Source: UMGS755 sp045132895
Lineage (GTDB): Bacteria; Bacillota; Clostridia; UBA1381; UBA9506
Direction: 5' to 3'
NCBI GenBank assembly: GCA_045132895.1
Contig: JBGUTC010000067.1
Location: 1-35,436, forward strand
DNA: 35,436 nt
Positions 33,053 to 35,436 of this stretch are shown piece by piece. Under the pieces are notes generated by a model, which was given only the letters and a program-made list of their open reading frames with translations, was not told where the DNA came from and did no database searches. Both the position numbers and the translations under genes were made by a program. Every line of letters begins with the position of its first letter. Within the stretch, counting starts at the first letter, position 1.

Positions 33053-34057
33053 ATGAAAATTTTTGTTACCGGTCCTCAAACCGGAGAAAATCAATTGGTT
33101 TTTGAAAGCTTCTTTCCTCCTTATGTCCGGGAAAAACTGGAGACTTTGGGGGAAGTTTATTATAATGAAAGAGGACACTATCTGTCCAAAGAAGAAATGA
33201 TTGAGTTGATTCCCGATGTGGATGTTCTGTTTACCGGTTGGGACACACCTATGCTGGATGAGGATATTTTAGATGCGGCAAAAAATCTGAAAATTATTGC
33301 TCATACCGGTGGTACAACGGCTTTAGTAGACCCCAGTGCTTATGACAGGGGCATCACCGTTTTAAGCGGCAACACGATTTATGCTGAATCTGTGGCAGAG
33401 TCTGTGATTGCTTATGCTCTGACAGCGCTTCGCCGGATTCCTGATTACCTTGAAGAGACCAAAAAGGGAAACTGGAATGAAAATATTAACGTCTGGGAAG
33501 GCCTTCTGGACCAGAAAATCGGTATCGTTGGCTATGGTATGACCTCTAAATATTTGGTTGATTTGTTAAAGCCCTTCCGCCCCGAAATTTTAGTATATTC
33601 TTCTCATATTAAAGACGAAGTTCTGGCTGAAAAGAATATGAAACGGGCAACGTTGGAAGAGATTTTCTCAGAATGTAAAATCGTCACCATTCATTCGGCA
33701 ATGAAAGAAAAGAATAAGCATATGATTACTCGCCAGTTGCTTGAAAAATTGTCACCGGAAGCGCTTTTAGTTAATACAGCCCGTGGCGGCTTGATTGACG
33801 AAGAGGCAATGGTAGAACTTCTTTCGCAGAATCGCTTCAGAGCAATTTTAGACGTGTTTGAAGTAGAACCTCTGCCGGTACCCCATGCTCTCCGGGATAT
33901 GCCCAATGCCTATGTCATTCCTCACAGAGCCGGTCCGACCTATGACAGAAGAAAGTTTGTCACCATGGCGCTGATTGAAGATGTTTTAAATTATGGGAAA
34001 GGCGTACCTCTGAAAATGGAAATTCCCAAGGAATATGCCGGATTTATGACTCGCTAG
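33053..34057 (+). CDS. D-2-hydroxyacid dehydrogenase-family protein
   Basis: The 334-residue protein has the split NAD-binding fold of this family: IGIVGYGMTSKYLV near residue 160 (usually GxGxxG; the last Gly is Ser here). The catalytic triad elements are NTARGGLID (Arg, about 243), DVFEVEPLPVP (Glu, about 270) and VIPHRAGPT (His, about 287). These enzymes reduce 2-keto acids to D-2-hydroxyacids with NAD(P)H. In this locus it could act on a keto-acid made from lyase products, but the sequence does not show that. The ATG at 33053 has GGAG eight bases upstream; the extension to 32978 would begin inside the hairpin and is rejected. Confidence 0.9.
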   Translation: MKIFVTGPQTGENQLVFESFFPPYVREKLETLGEVYYNERGHYLSKEEMIELIPDVDVLFTGWDTPMLDEDILDAAKNLKIIAHTGGTTALVDPSAYDRGITVLSGNTIYAESVAESVIAYALTALRRIPDYLEETKKGNWNENINVWEGLLDQKIGIVGYGMTSKYLVDLLKPFRPEILVYSSHIKDEVLAEKNMKRATLEEIFSECKIVTIHSAMKEKNKHMITRQLLEKLSPEALLVNTARGGLIDEEAMVELLSQNRFRAILDVFEVEPLPVPHALRDMPNAYVIPHRAGPTYDRRKFVTMALIEDVLNYGKGVPLKMEIPKEYAGFMTR

Positions 34058-34077
34058 GAAAGAGAGAAGGATGCGAA

Positions 34078-35085
34078 ATGAAAACATACAGACATAATGA
34101 GGCGCCATTAGAACTCCACGGTATTCCGTTTTTCGACAAAACCGGAGAATGGTATCGTCTGCCTCCGGAAATTACAGATACAATTGAAACCCTTTCTTTT
34201 ATGGGTAGACGAAGCGCTGGCGCAAGAATTTGCTTCCGGACAGATGCAACAGAGTTTACCGTTAAGGTTGCGCTAAAAACCCTGAGCGTTGATATCGGTC
34301 TTTCCATTTATGCTTGCCAGTCGGCTCATGTTTTAATCGGACCTCGTCATGATGCTCTCTTTCCGGGACATGTCAGACCGGATAACTACGAAATGAAAGA
34401 GTTCCAGCAAACCTTTACAAAGAGTCATGACATGGAAGACATCACCATCTACGTTCCCAGAAACGAAATTCTTGACTATATTGAGGTGACGGTTCCCGAT
34501 GATGCAAAGGTTGAACCGCCCACACCTTATAAAGATATTAAACCCATCGTTTTTTACGGCCCGTCCTATACGGAGCAGGGCAACTGTTCAACATCCTTCG
34601 TTTCTTACACGGCGATTCTCTGTGAGCGCCTGAATGTTGACCATTATAATATGGGATTTTCCGGTTGTGCACGAGGCGAAGCGGAAGTAGCGGAATACAT
34701 TAAGAATATTGATATGAGTCTTTTTGTTTATGACTACGAAGAAAATGCGCCTACGGTAGAACATCTGGAAAAGACACACAAGCCGTTCTTTGATATTATC
34801 AGAGCGGCAAATCCGGATCTTCCGATTATTATCATCTCAAAGATGGTCTATCGCTATACAGAAGAAGATTATAAGAAGCGGGATGTGCTTAAACAGACCT
34901 ATTTAGATGCAAAAGCCGCCGGCGATGAAAATGTCTATTTCGTTGAAGGTGAAAGCCTTTTCGGCGATGTAGAACGGATGCTTTGCTTTATGGATGAAAT
35001 TCATCCCAATGATATCGGCATGTTGGTGAAAGCCAATGCCTTAGAGCCTTTGGTTAAGAAGATATTAAAAACGGAACGGGTATAA
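34078..35085 (+). CDS. SGNH/GDSL-type esterase with N-terminal jelly-roll-like domain
   Basis: The 335-residue protein has no signal peptide. Its first ~150 residues form a beta-sandwich with FRTDATEFTVKVAL and the short DYIEVTVPDD ending, as in the SGNH hydrolase N-terminal domain. The second half has all SGNH blocks: FYGPSYTEQG (Ser, about 161-170), NMGFSGCARGEAE (Gly block), VYDYEENAP (Asn block) and DEIHPNDIGM (Asp and His). Such enzymes often remove acetyl groups from polysaccharides or oligosaccharides. Placed between the dehydrogenase and an alpha-rhamnosidase, it could deacylate imported rhamnose-containing sugars. AGAAGGA lies six bases before the ATG. The ester substrate cannot be read from sequence. 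Confidence 0.92.
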   Translation: MKTYRHNEAPLELHGIPFFDKTGEWYRLPPEITDTIETLSFMGRRSAGARICFRTDATEFTVKVALKTLSVDIGLSIYACQSAHVLIGPRHDALFPGHVRPDNYEMKEFQQTFTKSHDMEDITIYVPRNEILDYIEVTVPDDAKVEPPTPYKDIKPIVFYGPSYTEQGNCSTSFVSYTAILCERLNVDHYNMGFSGCARGEAEVAEYIKNIDMSLFVYDYEENAPTVEHLEKTHKPFFDIIRAANPDLPIIIISKMVYRYTEEDYKKRDVLKQTYLDAKAAGDENVYFVEGESLFGDVERMLCFMDEIHPNDIGMLVKANALEPLVKKILKTERV

Positions 35086-35103
35086 AAACAGGAGGAAAAC
35101 TCA

Positions 35104-35436
35104 GTGGATTTAATGAAGTTAATGACGCATCCTGATGCGAAATTTAGTGAAGAAAGAATTTATCTTTTTAGAAAAACCTTTACCTGCGAAAAGCCGGGGT
35201 CTTTTTCTGCCAGCGTGTTTGCAGATACTCGCTATAAACTGTATGTTAACGGCAAACTGGCTTCTGTTGGTCCTTGTCGCGCGAATTTCACAGAGAAGTA
35301 TTACAACGAAATTGAAATCGGCGCTTACCTGAAAGAGGGCGAAAACCTGATTGAAGCGGTTGTTCTGCAGCTTAAGAATGAGTTTGACGGACCGTATACA
35401 TATGCAAACATCGGCAGCGTCAGACGAACCGGCGAA
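35104..35436 (+). CDS. Alpha-L-rhamnosidase-like protein, N-terminal part
   Basis: The gene starts at GTG 35104 (AGGAGG seven to eight bases upstream) and runs off the right edge after 111 codons with no stop. It opens MDLMKLMTHPDAKFSEERIY and then has RKTFTCEKPGSFSASVFADT and YKLYVNGKLASVGPCRANF, which match the N-terminal beta-sandwich of GH78-type alpha-L-rhamnosidases (Y.LYVNGK...GP). The catalytic (alpha/alpha)6 barrel is outside the window, so the family is inferred from this segment alone. No signal peptide is present, which suggests a cytoplasmic enzyme. It would release L-rhamnose for RhaA. Confidence 0.8.
   Translation, partial: MDLMKLMTHPDAKFSEERIYLFRKTFTCEKPGSFSASVFADTRYKLYVNGKLASVGPCRANFTEKYYNEIEIGAYLKEGENLIEAVVLQLKNEFDGPYTYANIGSVRRTGE

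Overview
The window looks like a chromosomal segment of a low-to-moderate GC, Gram-positive, probably gut-associated Clostridia member. The reasons are the T-box leader, sigma-A-like promoters, strong AGGAGG ribosome-binding sites, a lipoprotein sugar-binding protein, two AraC-type regulators and surface proteins with S-layer homology (SLH) domains. The combination of pectin/rhamnose-type enzymes with SLH surface proteins resembles what is known of pectinolytic gut Clostridia such as Monoglobus, but I cannot assign a genus from the sequence alone. No tRNA, rRNA, CRISPR array, transposase, integrase or phage gene was seen.

Positions 1-6540 (minus strand) hold a housekeeping phenylalanine operon. 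It is transcribed from a promoter at 6508-6536 through a T-box leader into pheS, pheT, aroA, aroC and pheA (pheA runs off the left edge). Both the charging enzyme and the branch of synthesis leading to phenylalanine appear to sit under one tRNA-sensing leader.

Positions 6544-14565 are a sugar-catabolism block with alternating strands. It contains an AraC regulator (-), an unrecognised 271-residue protein plus a Gfo/Idh/MocA oxidoreductase (+), a class II aldolase plus L-rhamnose isomerase (-), and a neutral-ceramidase-like hydrolase plus a second AraC regulator (+). A compact, TGCAA-rich, palindromic control region separates the last two pairs.

Positions 14566-35436 (all plus strand) are a polysaccharide-utilisation locus. 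It begins with an ABC importer of the LplABC type (two permeases, solute-binding lipoprotein, no ATPase gene) with an amidohydrolase inserted. Five secreted proteins follow: a LamG-like multidomain protein, a C-terminal SLH protein, an N-terminal SLH-like protein, a large heparinase II/III-like polysaccharide lyase with LamG-like domains, and a small LamG-like protein. Four genes without signal peptides then follow: a GH28-like beta-helix protein, a D-2-hydroxyacid dehydrogenase, an SGNH esterase and the start of an alpha-L-rhamnosidase.

Working model (inference): an acidic, rhamnose-containing and possibly acylated polysaccharide is bound and cut at the cell surface by the lyase and its LamG/SLH partners. 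Oligosaccharides enter through the ABC importer, are deacylated and trimmed in the cytoplasm, and released L-rhamnose is isomerised and cleaved by RhaA and the aldolase. Rhamnulokinase and the ABC ATPase must be encoded elsewhere.
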